From Butyrivibrio sp. (GTDB lineage Bacteria; Bacillota; Clostridia; Lachnospirales; Lachnospiraceae): a DNA stretch of 36,826 bases. The translations under genes and the position numbers were made by a program. Under the pieces are notes generated by a model, which was not told where the DNA came from, did no database searches, and was given only the letters and a program-made list of their open reading frames with translations. Where the stretch lies: positions 1-36,826 of the forward strand of contig JAGAAO010000016.1 of assembly GCA_017615275.1 (NCBI GenBank), given 5' to 3'. Every line of letters begins with the position of its first letter. The stretch's first letter is position 1. This document shows positions 1 to 7,044 of this stretch, piece by piece.

Positions 1-63
1 ATGTAGTTTGGGGTAGGGCAAGAGATACAGTTACTTATAAGTTGTAAATATGGTTTTGCAATT

Positions 64-324
64 ATGAATAAAACAAGGATAATCAAAAAAATAATAGGAA
101 CAGTACTTGCTGAAAAGGGATTTAAGTATATACGTTGTGAAAGAAGACTTGTATGGACATTTGGAAGGAAAGTAGGAGATGTTGAACAGGAAGTATACAT
201 TCAACAGCATGATTATCTAGAGGATGATTATAAATTGATGTTCTTTAGTTCTGCGGAAGGTAACGGCATGGAGGAGATAGGAGGAGTGCTTCCTGAATAT
301 ATAAGGTTCAGTATCAAGGGATGA
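64..324 (+). CDS. Short hypothetical protein, possibly a truncated remnant
   Basis: An 86-residue ORF of mixed alpha/beta composition, with a basic N-terminus followed by a hydrophobic/aromatic stretch (FGRKVGDVEQEVYIQQHDY) and no signal peptide or membrane segment. I see no catalytic motif. It may be the N-terminal piece of a larger DUF4304-like protein, but that is only an impression. No strong ribosome binding site precedes the ATG. It ends 10 bases before the next ORF, in the same direction, so the two could be co-transcribed. The upstream gene context lies outside the window. Confidence 0.45.
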   Translation: MNKTRIIKKIIGTVLAEKGFKYIRCERRLVWTFGRKVGDVEQEVYIQQHDYLEDDYKLMFFSSAEGNGMEEIGGVLPEYIRFSIKG

Positions 325-334
325 TTGGACCACA

Positions 335-1123
335 TTGGAAATTATGGAAAACAAATATTTTGATCTGTCGGGTAGAGTTGCGGTGATCACAGGTTGTTCT
401 TCGGGACTTGGTGTTCAAATGGCGAAAGCATTGGCATCACAGGGATGCAATATTGTGGCGGTCGCACGACGTAAGAATCTTATCGATGAGGTCGCAAAAG
501 AAATCAGCGAGACCTATAAGGTAAAAGCAATCGGTGTTCCTTGTGACATCACAAGTACGGAGAATGTAAACAGTGCGGTTGATACTGTTATGAAGGAATT
601 TGGAAGAATCGATATTCTTATTAACAACGCGGGCACAGGTTCAGGTGCTACAGCGGCTGAGGATGTTGAAGATGCTCAGTTTGAGGGCGAAGTTGCCATT
701 GATCTTACAGGAAGTTTCAAGATGGCAAGGGCTGTTGCCAAAAAAGCAATGCTTCCCGCTGCGTACGGAAGAATCATTAATATTTCATCAATGTATGGCC
801 TTGTCGGAAATAACGTTGCTCCTGCAGTTGCATATCATGCTGCAAAGGGCGGTGTAGTCAATCTTACAAGAGCGCTGGCTTCCGAATGGGGAAATAAGGG
901 AATCACAGTTAATGCAATCTGTCCCGGATACTTTGAAACACCTCTTACTAAGGAGACATTGGACAGCGAATACTTCCAGCAGTATGCACGTACAATGATC
1001 CCTCTGCAGCGTTACGGTAAAGAAGGAGAGCTGGACAGCGCAGCAATATTCCTTTCGGCGCCTGCAAGTTCCTATGTCAACGGAGTTATCCTTCCTGTTG
1101 ATGGCGGATATACAGCGATGTAA
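335..1123 (+). CDS. SDR-family oxidoreductase (gluconate 5-dehydrogenase / FabG-like)
   Basis: Classical short-chain dehydrogenase/reductase of 262 residues, the usual family length. Visible motifs are the dinucleotide-binding glycine loop TGCSSGLG (19-26), the structural NNAG (97-100), and the catalytic Ser152, Tyr167 and Lys171 (YHAAK). The C-terminus PVDGGYTAM is typical of the FabG/gluconate 5-dehydrogenase branch. Members reduce ketones or oxidise secondary alcohols with NAD(P)H; the substrate cannot be read from sequence, and a sugar-acid or polyol is as likely as an acyl-ACP. The start is ambiguous: TTG at 335 (GGA 5 bases upstream) or ATG at 344 (MENKYFDL), neither with a strong ribosome binding site. 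Confidence 0.9.
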   Translation: MEIMENKYFDLSGRVAVITGCSSGLGVQMAKALASQGCNIVAVARRKNLIDEVAKEISETYKVKAIGVPCDITSTENVNSAVDTVMKEFGRIDILINNAGTGSGATAAEDVEDAQFEGEVAIDLTGSFKMARAVAKKAMLPAAYGRIINISSMYGLVGNNVAPAVAYHAAKGGVVNLTRALASEWGNKGITVNAICPGYFETPLTKETLDSEYFQQYARTMIPLQRYGKEGELDSAAIFLSAPASSYVNGVILPVDGGYTAM

Positions 1124-1136
1124 TAAGATTTTGCTA

Positions 1137-1165
1137 TTGTAAATAAGAGAATATGATGGTATACT
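1137..1165 (+). promoter_or_regulatory. Sigma-A-type promoter for the 1228 gene
   Basis: TTGTAA (1137-1142), a 17-base spacer and TATACT (1160-1165) form a good vegetative promoter about 60 bases before the start codon at 1228. Downstream, an imperfect inverted repeat (ATGTAGT / ACTACAT) occupies part of the 5' leader. Confidence 0.5.
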
Positions 1166-1227
1166 TCATGTAGTAATGAAAACTACATCAAACGATTATT
1201 GAATCGACATGCTTTTGGAGGTATACC

Positions 1228-1485
1228 ATGAACACCAAAGAATTGAAGAAATTCTTTAAGGAACATCTTGTTCCTTCGAAATTATATAAGGTTGGCGGAC
1301 ATCACAAGAATCGTGTATGTCTTGATAAAACAGAAAACGGTTGGGCTGTATTCTTCCAGGATAAGAAAGAGAGAATCGGCGTGATCAACTTCTCTGATGA
1401 AGCTTCGGCATGTGACAAGATGAAGGAAGAACTTCGCAAGATAATGGAGCAGATGTACGGAGTTACATGGGCAACCGCAAGATAA
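1228..1485 (+). CDS. Small conserved-looking hypothetical protein
   Basis: An 85-residue, lysine-rich cytosolic protein with an excellent ribosome binding site (GGAGGT just before ATG), its own promoter and an intrinsic terminator directly after the stop. It is therefore a single-gene transcription unit and very likely expressed. The sequence has an N-terminal amphipathic helix (TKELKKFFKEHL), a central beta-like segment (RVCLDKTENGWAVFFQDKKERIGV) and a C-terminal helix. No domain is recognised. The lack of signal peptide or membrane span suggests a cytoplasmic role. Confidence 0.75.
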   Translation: MNTKELKKFFKEHLVPSKLYKVGGHHKNRVCLDKTENGWAVFFQDKKERIGVINFSDEASACDKMKEELRKIMEQMYGVTWATAR

Positions 1486-1486
1486 G

Positions 1487-1530
1487 AAAAAAGGTTATTT
1501 CTCGAACAAAACTGAGAAATAACCTTTTTC
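1487..1530 (+). terminator. Intrinsic terminator after the 1228 gene
   Basis: A 16-base perfect stem (1487-1502 with 1514-1529) closes an 11-base loop and ends in a run of T. The stem carries A on its 5' side and T on its 3' side, so it could terminate in both directions. Confidence 0.85.
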
Positions 1531-1565
1531 TATGCATATTTATTATGTTAAAATACGAATACAGG

Positions 1566-1595
1566 TTGCAATATGGGTGAAAGTTGGCATATATG
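1566..1595 (+). promoter_or_regulatory. Possible promoter of rubrerythrin
   Basis: TTGCAA (1566-1571), an 18-base spacer and TATATG (1590-1595) lie about 30 bases before the rubrerythrin ATG. The match is moderate. No Fur or PerR box was recognised. Confidence 0.3.
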
Positions 1596-1626
1596 TACCC
1601 ACAATAATTGAAAAGGAGACTATATT

Positions 1627-2181
1627 ATGGCAAATTTGGAACCAAGGAAAGAACTCAAAGGAACAGAAACCGAAAAGAATTTGCTTGCTGCATTCGCAGG
1701 TGAGTCACAGGCCAGAAATAAATATACATACTTTGCATCTAAGGCAAAGAATGACGGCTATGTTCAGATAAGCAAGATTTTTGAGGAAACTGCTGCTAAT
1801 GAGAAAGAGCATGCTAAGCTATGGTATAAGATTCTTACAGGAATCGGTTCAACTACCGACAATCTTGCAGCTGCAGCAGACGGAGAGGCACATGAGTGGC
1901 AGGAGATGTATCCTTCTTTTGCCAAGACAGCACGTGAAGAAGGCTTTAATGATATCGCATTCCTTTTTGAAAAGGTTGCTGAGATCGAGAAGGAGCATGA
2001 GCAGAGATACAGAAAGCTTCTTGAGAATATCGAGAAAGATCTTGTATTCTCATCAGACGGAGATTCTATCTGGATCTGTTCAAACTGCGGACATATCGTT
2101 GTAGGACCTAAGGCTCCCGAGATGTGCCCTGTATGTAATCATCCTAAGAGCTACTTCGAGAAGAAGGCAGAGAATTATTGA
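1627..2181 (+). CDS. rbr: Rubrerythrin
   Basis: Non-haem diiron peroxidase that reduces hydrogen peroxide to water in anaerobes, taking electrons through a rubredoxin-type iron. The protein has 184 residues. An N-terminal ferritin-like four-helix domain has the iron ligands in GESQAR (Glu25), [10 protein letters not shown] (about 53-62) and [10 protein letters not shown] (about 115-124). A C-terminal rubredoxin-like domain has CSNCG (Cys151, Cys154) and CPVC (Cys167, Cys170). Length and motif order match standard rubrerythrin. A strong AAGGAG site precedes the ATG and a terminator follows, so it is monocistronic. Confidence 0.97.
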   Translation: MANLEPRKELKGTETEKNLLAAFAGESQARNKYTYFASKAKNDGYVQISKIFEETAANEKEHAKLWYKILTGIGSTTDNLAAAADGEAHEWQEMYPSFAKTAREEGFNDIAFLFEKVAEIEKEHEQRYRKLLENIEKDLVFSSDGDSIWICSNCGHIVVGPKAPEMCPVCNHPKSYFEKKAENY

Positions 2182-2203
2182 TCCTAATTTCATAGAGATA
2201 AAT

Positions 2204-2238
2204 GTTAACTCCCGCAGAAATGTGGGAGTTAATTTTTG
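2204..2238 (+). terminator. Intrinsic terminator after rubrerythrin
   Basis: A 9-base perfect stem (TTAACTCCC at 2205-2213 with GGGAGTTAA at 2224-2232) is followed by a run of five T. Confidence 0.85.
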
Positions 2239-2255
2239 CTGAATACGAGATGACA

Positions 2256-2530
2256 TCCAGATAAAAATGCTGCGATTGCTTTTATTTATCTGGGATTTTG
2301 TGGTGATTTTGGTGGAGAAGAAGTGATGAATCCAGATAAGAACGTTGCGATTGCCATTATTTATCTGGAATTTCACGGAATTTTGCGGGGATTCTGGGAG
2401 GAAGATAGCGAAAAATACAGATAAAAGCGTTGTATATGCTGTTATTTATCTGGAACTTTGCAGAAATTTTGCGATGAAGATAGTGAAAATTCCAGATAAA
2501 ATGGTTAAAAGTGCATCTTTTTATCTGGAA
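2256..2530. repeat. Four-unit tandem array of hairpin-forming repeats
   Basis: Four degenerate units begin at 2256, 2331, 2416 and 2491 (spacing 75, 85, 75 bases). Each starts with CCAGATAA (CAGATAA in unit 3), has about 15 variable bases, then the complementary TTTATCTGG. Each unit can therefore fold into a hairpin, followed by a purine-rich tail resembling TTTTGCGGGGATTCTGGGAG. Short ORFs on both strands are only translations of the repeat. The family is unidentified. Because the inverted repeat lies within every unit, it is not a CRISPR array. Confidence 0.85.
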
Positions 2531-2815
2531 GTCTGCGGCTTATGAACAAGGTATTGCCTTGAACGCATGTTAATGAGATATTTCATAAAGTTCATTATTC
2601 GATTATTATCCTGAATCATTTCTGATTCATTATCCTGTGGTTTGCAAGAATGTTACAACAATATATAGTGTGGTATGAAATTATCTTTCTTTGTAAAGAG
2701 AAACTGAACATTTGCCCTGTCTTTATAAACGGCAGTAATCATGCGGATTGATAATAATGTGCCAAGCTCTGAATATTTTTATTGCAAAAAAGTGATAAAA
2801 GATAAATTTATTTTA
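2531..2815. other. AT-rich intergenic stretch without a gene
   Basis: No ORF with a ribosome binding site is visible. The only structure noticed is a small palindrome GAATCA-N4-TGATTC (2613-2628) flanked by a 9-base direct repeat ATTATCCTG (2605-2613 and 2629-2637). Confidence 0.5.
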
Positions 2816-2844
2816 TTTACATAAAATTAACAATGTGCTATAAT
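2816..2844 (+). promoter_or_regulatory. Sigma-A promoter for the 2867 gene
   Basis: TTTACA (2816-2821), exactly 17 bases, then TATAAT (2839-2844), a near-consensus vegetative promoter preceded by an A/T-rich stretch resembling an UP element. The predicted start of transcription is about 2851. Confidence 0.75.
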
Positions 2845-2866
2845 TCCATATATAACCGGAGAACAT

Positions 2867-4168
2867 ATGACAGGGGGATGTGGAATGGACGCACAGATTA
2901 GAAATGTGCCTATTCAAATGGCAGAAAAGATTAAAGACCGGTGGCAGGCAAATGAAGACAAACCGCTTGGATTGGGGTGGTACAAGATACTGATATACGT
3001 TCAGTTGCCGGGAATGATGATATCGGCACTGGTAGCTATATTGTTTTCTTTCTCCACTAATGGATTGGGATCTGCATTATATTTTGATGTATTGGCAAAT
3101 ATTTCATTGGTGGCATTTGTTTTCTTTGTACACTATGGTTTGAGAAAGAAATGTCTTTCTGCACCAAAATATTTACTTCTTGTTTACTTATTTGAGATAG
3201 TGCTTTCGGTTTTTCGCTGTGTTATGTATACGAAAAACTTTGGCGATATCAAAGATGAGTACATTACGATAGCGGTATATACAGCGCTGATCGTATTTAA
3301 CTATTTTTATTTCAGGAACAGGAAGCAGATATTTAACCGCGAAGATGCTAATCACAGATACTTATGCGCTATTTCTTGTATTACTGTGATTACCTGTATT
3401 TTGATGTATCCGGTGGTTGGTCACATAAGTTTTCATGATTCTGAGGAGACCAAGAGTGCATGTTTGAAGAGCATGCCGAAAGAAGCTACTGATAAGACTA
3501 TAACCGTGAATAATAAAAACCGGGTTATTCCCAAGATTGTGCCTACTAGTTCAAATGGACCCAGTGAGGCCGAGAATCGTGAAAATACAGTTGATCCACA
3601 GGAATATCTTTTTCCGAACTATAACGGTGACACATATGTGAGTAATGCTCTGGGCATCGAGTTTGATCTGCCTGAAGACATGAGGTACTTAAGTGTAGAG
3701 GAAGTTGCTCGAAACGATGGTGCCAAGGCAGATAATTTTGAAGCTAAACTCGCCAAAGATCTCGCTGCCGGAGAATTAAGAACCGAGATGGGTGCCGGAG
3801 TCGTATCAGAGAATAATTACGGTCAGGTTCTTGTGAGACTGAAATATTTCGGAATAGAAAATGAACAGCTTATTGAATCAATACCGCTTATGGCGGCAAT
3901 GGAATTAGCTGATGAGAATGTGGAAGAGAGACTGAGAGAGCATTATGGAGCAAAAGATGTTGAGATCAAAGAAGTCTCACCTTCATTTTGCGGCAGAACC
4001 TGTAAGGGAGTCAGCATTAAACTTGGTTATGAAAACGGAGACAACCTTTTCATTAACCAGACAGTATTTATAAACAACGGTTACGTGGGATATGTGGTTG
4101 TATTGGGACCCAGTGACGAGAGTTGTAATAAATACCTTGAATGTTTCCATAATACAGAGGGAAAGTGA
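2867..4168 (+). CDS. Multi-spanning membrane protein with C-terminal extracytoplasmic domain
   Basis: A 433-residue protein not recognised by function. Five hydrophobic segments lie at about residues 42-62, 73-91, 101-119, 132-149 and 165-185, resembling the polytopic part of DUF2569-type proteins. A hydrophilic domain of about 240 residues follows, probably outside the membrane. It begins with a low-complexity Asn/Glu/Pro linker and then a folded region (FPNYNGDTYVSNALGIEFDL onward). Two starts are possible: ATG 2867 (GGAG 5 bases upstream) or ATG 2885 (a GGGGGA tract about 6 bases upstream), the latter giving a more normal leader. The next small anchored protein follows by 63 bases and may be co-transcribed. 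Confidence 0.8.
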   Translation: MTGGCGMDAQIRNVPIQMAEKIKDRWQANEDKPLGLGWYKILIYVQLPGMMISALVAILFSFSTNGLGSALYFDVLANISLVAFVFFVHYGLRKKCLSAPKYLLLVYLFEIVLSVFRCVMYTKNFGDIKDEYITIAVYTALIVFNYFYFRNRKQIFNREDANHRYLCAISCITVITCILMYPVVGHISFHDSEETKSACLKSMPKEATDKTITVNNKNRVIPKIVPTSSNGPSEAENRENTVDPQEYLFPNYNGDTYVSNALGIEFDLPEDMRYLSVEEVARNDGAKADNFEAKLAKDLAAGELRTEMGAGVVSENNYGQVLVRLKYFGIENEQLIESIPLMAAMELADENVEERLREHYGAKDVEIKEVSPSFCGRTCKGVSIKLGYENGDNLFINQTVFINNGYVGYVVVLGPSDESCNKYLECFHNTEGK

Positions 4169-4231
4169 CGAGATGTAACAATTGTTTATGGGAAGATATT
4201 TATACGATTTTTATCGTGTTATGGTGGTATT

Positions 4232-4561
4232 ATGGCAGGAATTAAAAAGGTTATGGCTTTAATGATGCTTGTATTTATATTTATAGGATTGCTCATGTGT
4301 AATCCTTTTAGATATATTACAAATATGGATCAAAATGATCCGAACCAAGGCCTTGGTGAGAATAATGGATTATTTATATCCGAGGAGGGTGCTGTGGCTC
4401 AGGACAATGTGGATGAGGAGAACCAGATTGCGATTGGTGATGCAGTATTTGAGTATGACTCGAACTTGAATGTTTATATCCTTAAGGCAGATGGTGCCAA
4501 CGAGTACGAGCCTATGTACGAGCAATACGAATCACTTTTTCAACAGTATGATGAGCCATAA
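4232..4561 (+). CDS. Small membrane-anchored acidic protein
   Basis: A 109-residue protein with an N-terminal hydrophobic helix (about residues 6-24) after a short basic stretch, then a very acidic, Asn/Gln-rich extracytoplasmic tail. The helix ends in LLMCNPF; the Cys could be a lipobox-like residue, but the context is poor, so an uncleaved anchor is as likely. No known family is recognised. It lies just after the larger membrane protein in the same direction and before a terminator, suggesting a two-gene unit. Confidence 0.65.
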   Translation: MAGIKKVMALMMLVFIFIGLLMCNPFRYITNMDQNDPNQGLGENNGLFISEEGAVAQDNVDEENQIAIGDAVFEYDSNLNVYILKADGANEYEPMYEQYESLFQQYDEP

Positions 4562-4588
4562 GTATGAAAAAATCTATCATTGAATATG

Positions 4589-4622
4589 GCAGCTACTCAG
4601 TTTCTGGGTAGCTGCTTTTTGT
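4589..4622 (+). terminator. Intrinsic terminator after the 4232 gene
   Basis: GCAGCTAC (4590-4597) pairs with GTAGCTGC (4608-4615), followed by five T. The T run is also the outer end of the adjacent hairpin repeat. Confidence 0.85.
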
Positions 4623-4680
4623 TGTATAGAAATTTCTTCGAAATTTCTATACAACAAAAAGCGCTCCGCGAGGATGCACT
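4616..4680. repeat. Dispersed hairpin element, copy 1
   Basis: A perfect 21-base stem (4616-4636 with 4640-4660) closed by a 3-base loop has core TAGAAATTTC / GAAATTTCTA. It is followed by a tail containing CGCTCCGC and GATGC. The same core and tail recur at 6794, with different but still complementary outer stem bases. It sits directly on the T run of a terminator. Confidence 0.8.
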
Positions 4681-4754
4681 TTTCCAATTTAAGGAATTTT
4701 TAATAATTGAACTGCTATTATTTCATTATAGGATGTAACGGAGGAATAGTAGTT

Positions 4755-5309
4755 ATGAACGGAGAACAATTTTTAAAAGAACTAAATGTAAAACTCAAGT
4801 ATCTTCCTGAAGAAGACAGGGCAAATGCAATTAGGTTTTACGATGAGTATATTTCTGAAATGGAACTTGCGGATGACGAGGACGTTGTTGCAAGGCTTGG
4901 AACCCCAAAAGAAGTTGCGTCTGATATCATCAGTCAATGTACACAAAAACATATGTCAAATACACAAGAGCAGAAAACGGTTAGAGGCAGTGCAAAAACA
5001 ATCTGGCTGATAATACTGGGAATATTGACACTTCCGTTTTCTCTGCCTATTGCTATAGTAGCGTTTACATTTGTATTTGTCGTTGTTGTTATGATAATAA
5101 CAGCGTTTGTTATTGCAATAGTAGGAGCAATCGCTATTCCGTGGAGCTTATTTGTGCCGGGAATTGCGCAAAAAATATACACGCTTGGGTACGGCTTCAT
5201 GTGCTTGGGCATGGGAATTCTGTTTACATATGCGACTACAGCTGTATTGAAGAAAATATTTAATTCAATTACTTCGAGAAAGAGAGCGAGGATGGTCATA
5301 AATGAATAA
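4755..5309 (+). CDS. DUF1700 (HAAS-domain) membrane protein
   Basis: A 184-residue protein whose N-terminal ~60 residues match the DUF1700/HAAS signature: MNGEQFLKELNVKLKYLP, then EEDRANAIRFYDEYISEM and LGTPKEVASDI. Three or so hydrophobic segments follow and a basic C-terminus. Family members are usually encoded between a PadR-type repressor and a DUF4097 protein and are thought to act in envelope-stress-type regulation. Here the DUF4097 gene follows with an 8-base overlap, but no PadR gene is present upstream. ATG 4755 is chosen because GGAGGA stands 9 bases upstream; the in-frame TTG at 4707 lacks a ribosome binding site. Confidence 0.85.
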   Translation: MNGEQFLKELNVKLKYLPEEDRANAIRFYDEYISEMELADDEDVVARLGTPKEVASDIISQCTQKHMSNTQEQKTVRGSAKTIWLIILGILTLPFSLPIAIVAFTFVFVVVVMIITAFVIAIVGAIAIPWSLFVPGIAQKIYTLGYGFMCLGMGILFTYATTAVLKKIFNSITSRKRARMVINE

Positions 5310-6087
5310 AAAGGTACTTCTTATTGCTGCGGGTGTAATGATCGTCTCAGGTATTGCTTTGATGGTGAAAGCAAAATCAATGGGAGCATCCGGAAACATT
5401 GTTATATTTGGTAATGCAAAAGAATATTCGGGTGAAAAAACAGAAGGGACAGCAGATATTTCCGAATTTGACACGCTTACGATAGATGCTGAATCTGTAG
5501 GTGTGTATTTGGAAGAGGGCGATGAATATAAGTTTGAATATTGTACATATGAAGGGAATATTCCGGAAGTAACTCAGGACGGAAAAAGTCTGACGATAAA
5601 AGAACCGGAAAAGAAGGATGGATTCGTTTTTGAAATTGGTGTCTTTGAATTTGATATGGATAATCAATATTACAAGATCACGGTTCCAAAAGACATTGGT
5701 CCCTTGAACGTTGATATCAAAAATCATTCCGAGATTATCAAAATAGAAGGTGTAGATATAAACGGAACGGTCAGAACGGATAGTGATGGAGTTATTATCA
5801 GTGACTGTTCATCTGATAATCTGGATGTAAAGTCTATATATGACTATGTGAAACTTGATAATGTCAAGTTGGGCACGGTAAATATTGATGCAGATGACGA
5901 GATTATTATAAATATAGATGGCGGGAATGATTATTCCTTTGACCTTACAGCATCATTTGATGATGATATTATAGTGGAGAATACTGCTATGACAGAAGGT
6001 TCATTTAAGATGAACAATGCAAGCGGTAAGAGCATAACGGCAAAGTCTCATTCAGGAGATATCAATATTTCTTTTAGTGAGGAATAA
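5302..6087 (+). CDS. DUF4097-family beta-helix-like envelope protein
   Basis: A 261-residue protein with a single N-terminal hydrophobic helix (about residues 4-22), then a long repetitive beta-strand region. Patterns include FDTLTIDAESVGVYLEEGD, LNVDIKNHSEIIKIEGV and KSITAKSHSGDINISF, typical of DUF4097 (putative adhesin-like) proteins. It is probably anchored with its repeat domain outside the membrane. It overlaps the preceding DUF1700 gene by 8 bases, implying translational coupling, and ends at a strong terminator. The precise function of the family is unknown. Confidence 0.85.
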   Translation: MNKKVLLIAAGVMIVSGIALMVKAKSMGASGNIVIFGNAKEYSGEKTEGTADISEFDTLTIDAESVGVYLEEGDEYKFEYCTYEGNIPEVTQDGKSLTIKEPEKKDGFVFEIGVFEFDMDNQYYKITVPKDIGPLNVDIKNHSEIIKIEGVDINGTVRTDSDGVIISDCSSDNLDVKSIYDYVKLDNVKLGTVNIDADDEIIINIDGGNDYSFDLTASFDDDIIVENTAMTEGSFKMNNASGKSITAKSHSGDINISFSEE

Positions 6088-6102
6088 AGCCTTTGTTCAG
6101 GT

Positions 6103-6148
6103 AAATTGCGTACGAAAATCGTTCACGTACGCAATTTATTTTTTTTTT
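6103..6148 (+). terminator. Intrinsic terminator after the DUF4097 gene
   Basis: A 12-base perfect stem (AAATTGCGTACG at 6103-6114 with its complement at 6126-6137) is followed by about ten T. Confidence 0.9.
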
Positions 6149-6160
6149 AGAAATAAGTAC

Positions 6161-6189
6161 TTGATTTTCTGTTCCATATGTTCTATAAC
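6161..6189 (+). promoter_or_regulatory. Sigma-A promoter of the Hsp20 gene
   Basis: TTGATT (6161-6166), 17 bases, TATAAC (6184-6189). The expected transcription start is near 6196, just before the CIRCE operator. Confidence 0.7.
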
Positions 6190-6206
6190 ATACTTGTAAA
6201 GAGAAA

Positions 6207-6233
6207 TTAGCAGCCGAGTAATGAGAGTGCTAA
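6207..6233 (+). promoter_or_regulatory. CIRCE operator (HrcA binding site)
   Basis: TTAGCAGCC-N9-GAGTGCTAA. The right half is identical to the CIRCE consensus (TTAGCACTC-N9-GAGTGCTAA) and the left half matches at 7 of 9 positions, with the exact N9 spacing. It lies immediately downstream of the predicted promoter, the usual place for HrcA repression of heat-shock genes. Confidence 0.85.
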
Positions 6234-6261
6234 TAGAATTATTAAAAAGGAGTGATGACTT

Positions 6262-6726
6262 ATGTTAATGCCTATGTTATGGAGTAACAACAACTTATTT
6301 GATGAGATGGATGATTTCTTCAATGACAGGATTTTCGGAGATCTTGTGGGACAGAATTACGGTGCCGGAACCTTCGAGAATATGGCAGGGCTTATGAAGA
6401 CCGATGTTATTGAAAAAGACAACAGTTATCAGCTTGAGGCTGAGCTGCCCGGATTCAATAAAGAAGATATAAACATCGACCTTCAGAATGACATGCTTAC
6501 GATCACTGCTTCCCATAATGAGAACAATGACGAGAAGGATGATAACGGTAAATATATCCGAAGAGAGAGAAGAACATCATCTTACAAGAGATCCTTCCGT
6601 GTTGAAGGCCTTAAGGCTGAAGATATCATAGCGCAGTACAAGAACGGTGTACTCTCGGTAAATATCCCGAAGAAAGAGGCAATTCCCGAGAAGGAAGAGA
6701 AGATTAAGATCGAAGTTAAAGATTGA
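6262..6726 (+). CDS. hsp18: Hsp20 / small heat-shock protein
   Basis: An ATP-independent holdase chaperone that keeps unfolding proteins soluble. The protein has 154 residues. A short N-terminal arm (MLWSNNNLFDEMDDFF) is followed by the alpha-crystallin domain from about residue 45 (KTDVIEKDNSYQLEAELPGFNKEDINI) and the C-terminal signature GVLSVNIPKKEA. AAAGGAG stands upstream of ATG 6262. The gene is monocistronic, with its own promoter, a CIRCE element in the leader and a terminator. Control by HrcA is inferred from the operator; hrcA itself is not in the window. Confidence 0.95.
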   Translation: MLMPMLWSNNNLFDEMDDFFNDRIFGDLVGQNYGAGTFENMAGLMKTDVIEKDNSYQLEAELPGFNKEDINIDLQNDMLTITASHNENNDEKDDNGKYIRRERRTSSYKRSFRVEGLKAEDIIAQYKNGVLSVNIPKKEAIPEKEEKIKIEVKD

Positions 6727-6756
6727 TGAAAAGGAGCTGACAGATAATTAAATCAA

Positions 6757-6793
6757 AGGGCTACGCAGTAAAAAGGCTGCGTAGCCTTTTTTC
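6757..6793 (+). terminator. Intrinsic terminator after Hsp20
   Basis: GGCTACGCAG (6759-6768) pairs with CTGCGTAGCC (6777-6786), followed by six T. Confidence 0.9.
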
Positions 6794-6923
6794 ATTTGAT
6801 AGAAATTTCTCCGAAATTTCTATCAAATAAAAAACGCTCCGCTATGGATGCGCAGCTCGCGGAATGGTAGATAATTGCTTCGCAATACCACTCGCGCGCG
6901 AAAGAGTCGCGAGCGACTCTTTG
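6794..6923. repeat. Dispersed hairpin element, copy 2, with extra palindromes
   Basis: A perfect 16-base stem (6794-6809 with 6813-6828) with a TCC loop shares the core TAGAAATTTC / GAAATTTCTA and the tail CGCTCCGC...GGATGC with the element at 4616. Copy 2 extends further. It contains a short hairpin ATTGCTTCGCAAT (6873-6885) and an almost uninterrupted palindrome AAAGAGTCGC / GCGACTCTTT (6901-6922). No gene is seen here. Confidence 0.75.
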
Positions 6924-7044
6924 TTCTGTAATAAATAAATTAGTGAATAAATCTACGGCAAAAAAACAGGCTTTTCTGTTCGGACTATTTGTTCTAAAAT
7001 TCTTAGTATATGGCATTCCCATAGAAGAGGAGACAATTTTAAAT

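Noticed and set aside
2256-2530. Possible CRISPR array
   Set aside because: Units are degenerate, longer than CRISPR repeats, similar across the whole unit rather than separated by unique spacers, and no cas genes are near.
2080-2545. Short ORFs on both strands across the tandem repeat
   Set aside because: Their residues simply mirror the repeated hairpin units, and no ribosome binding site precedes them.
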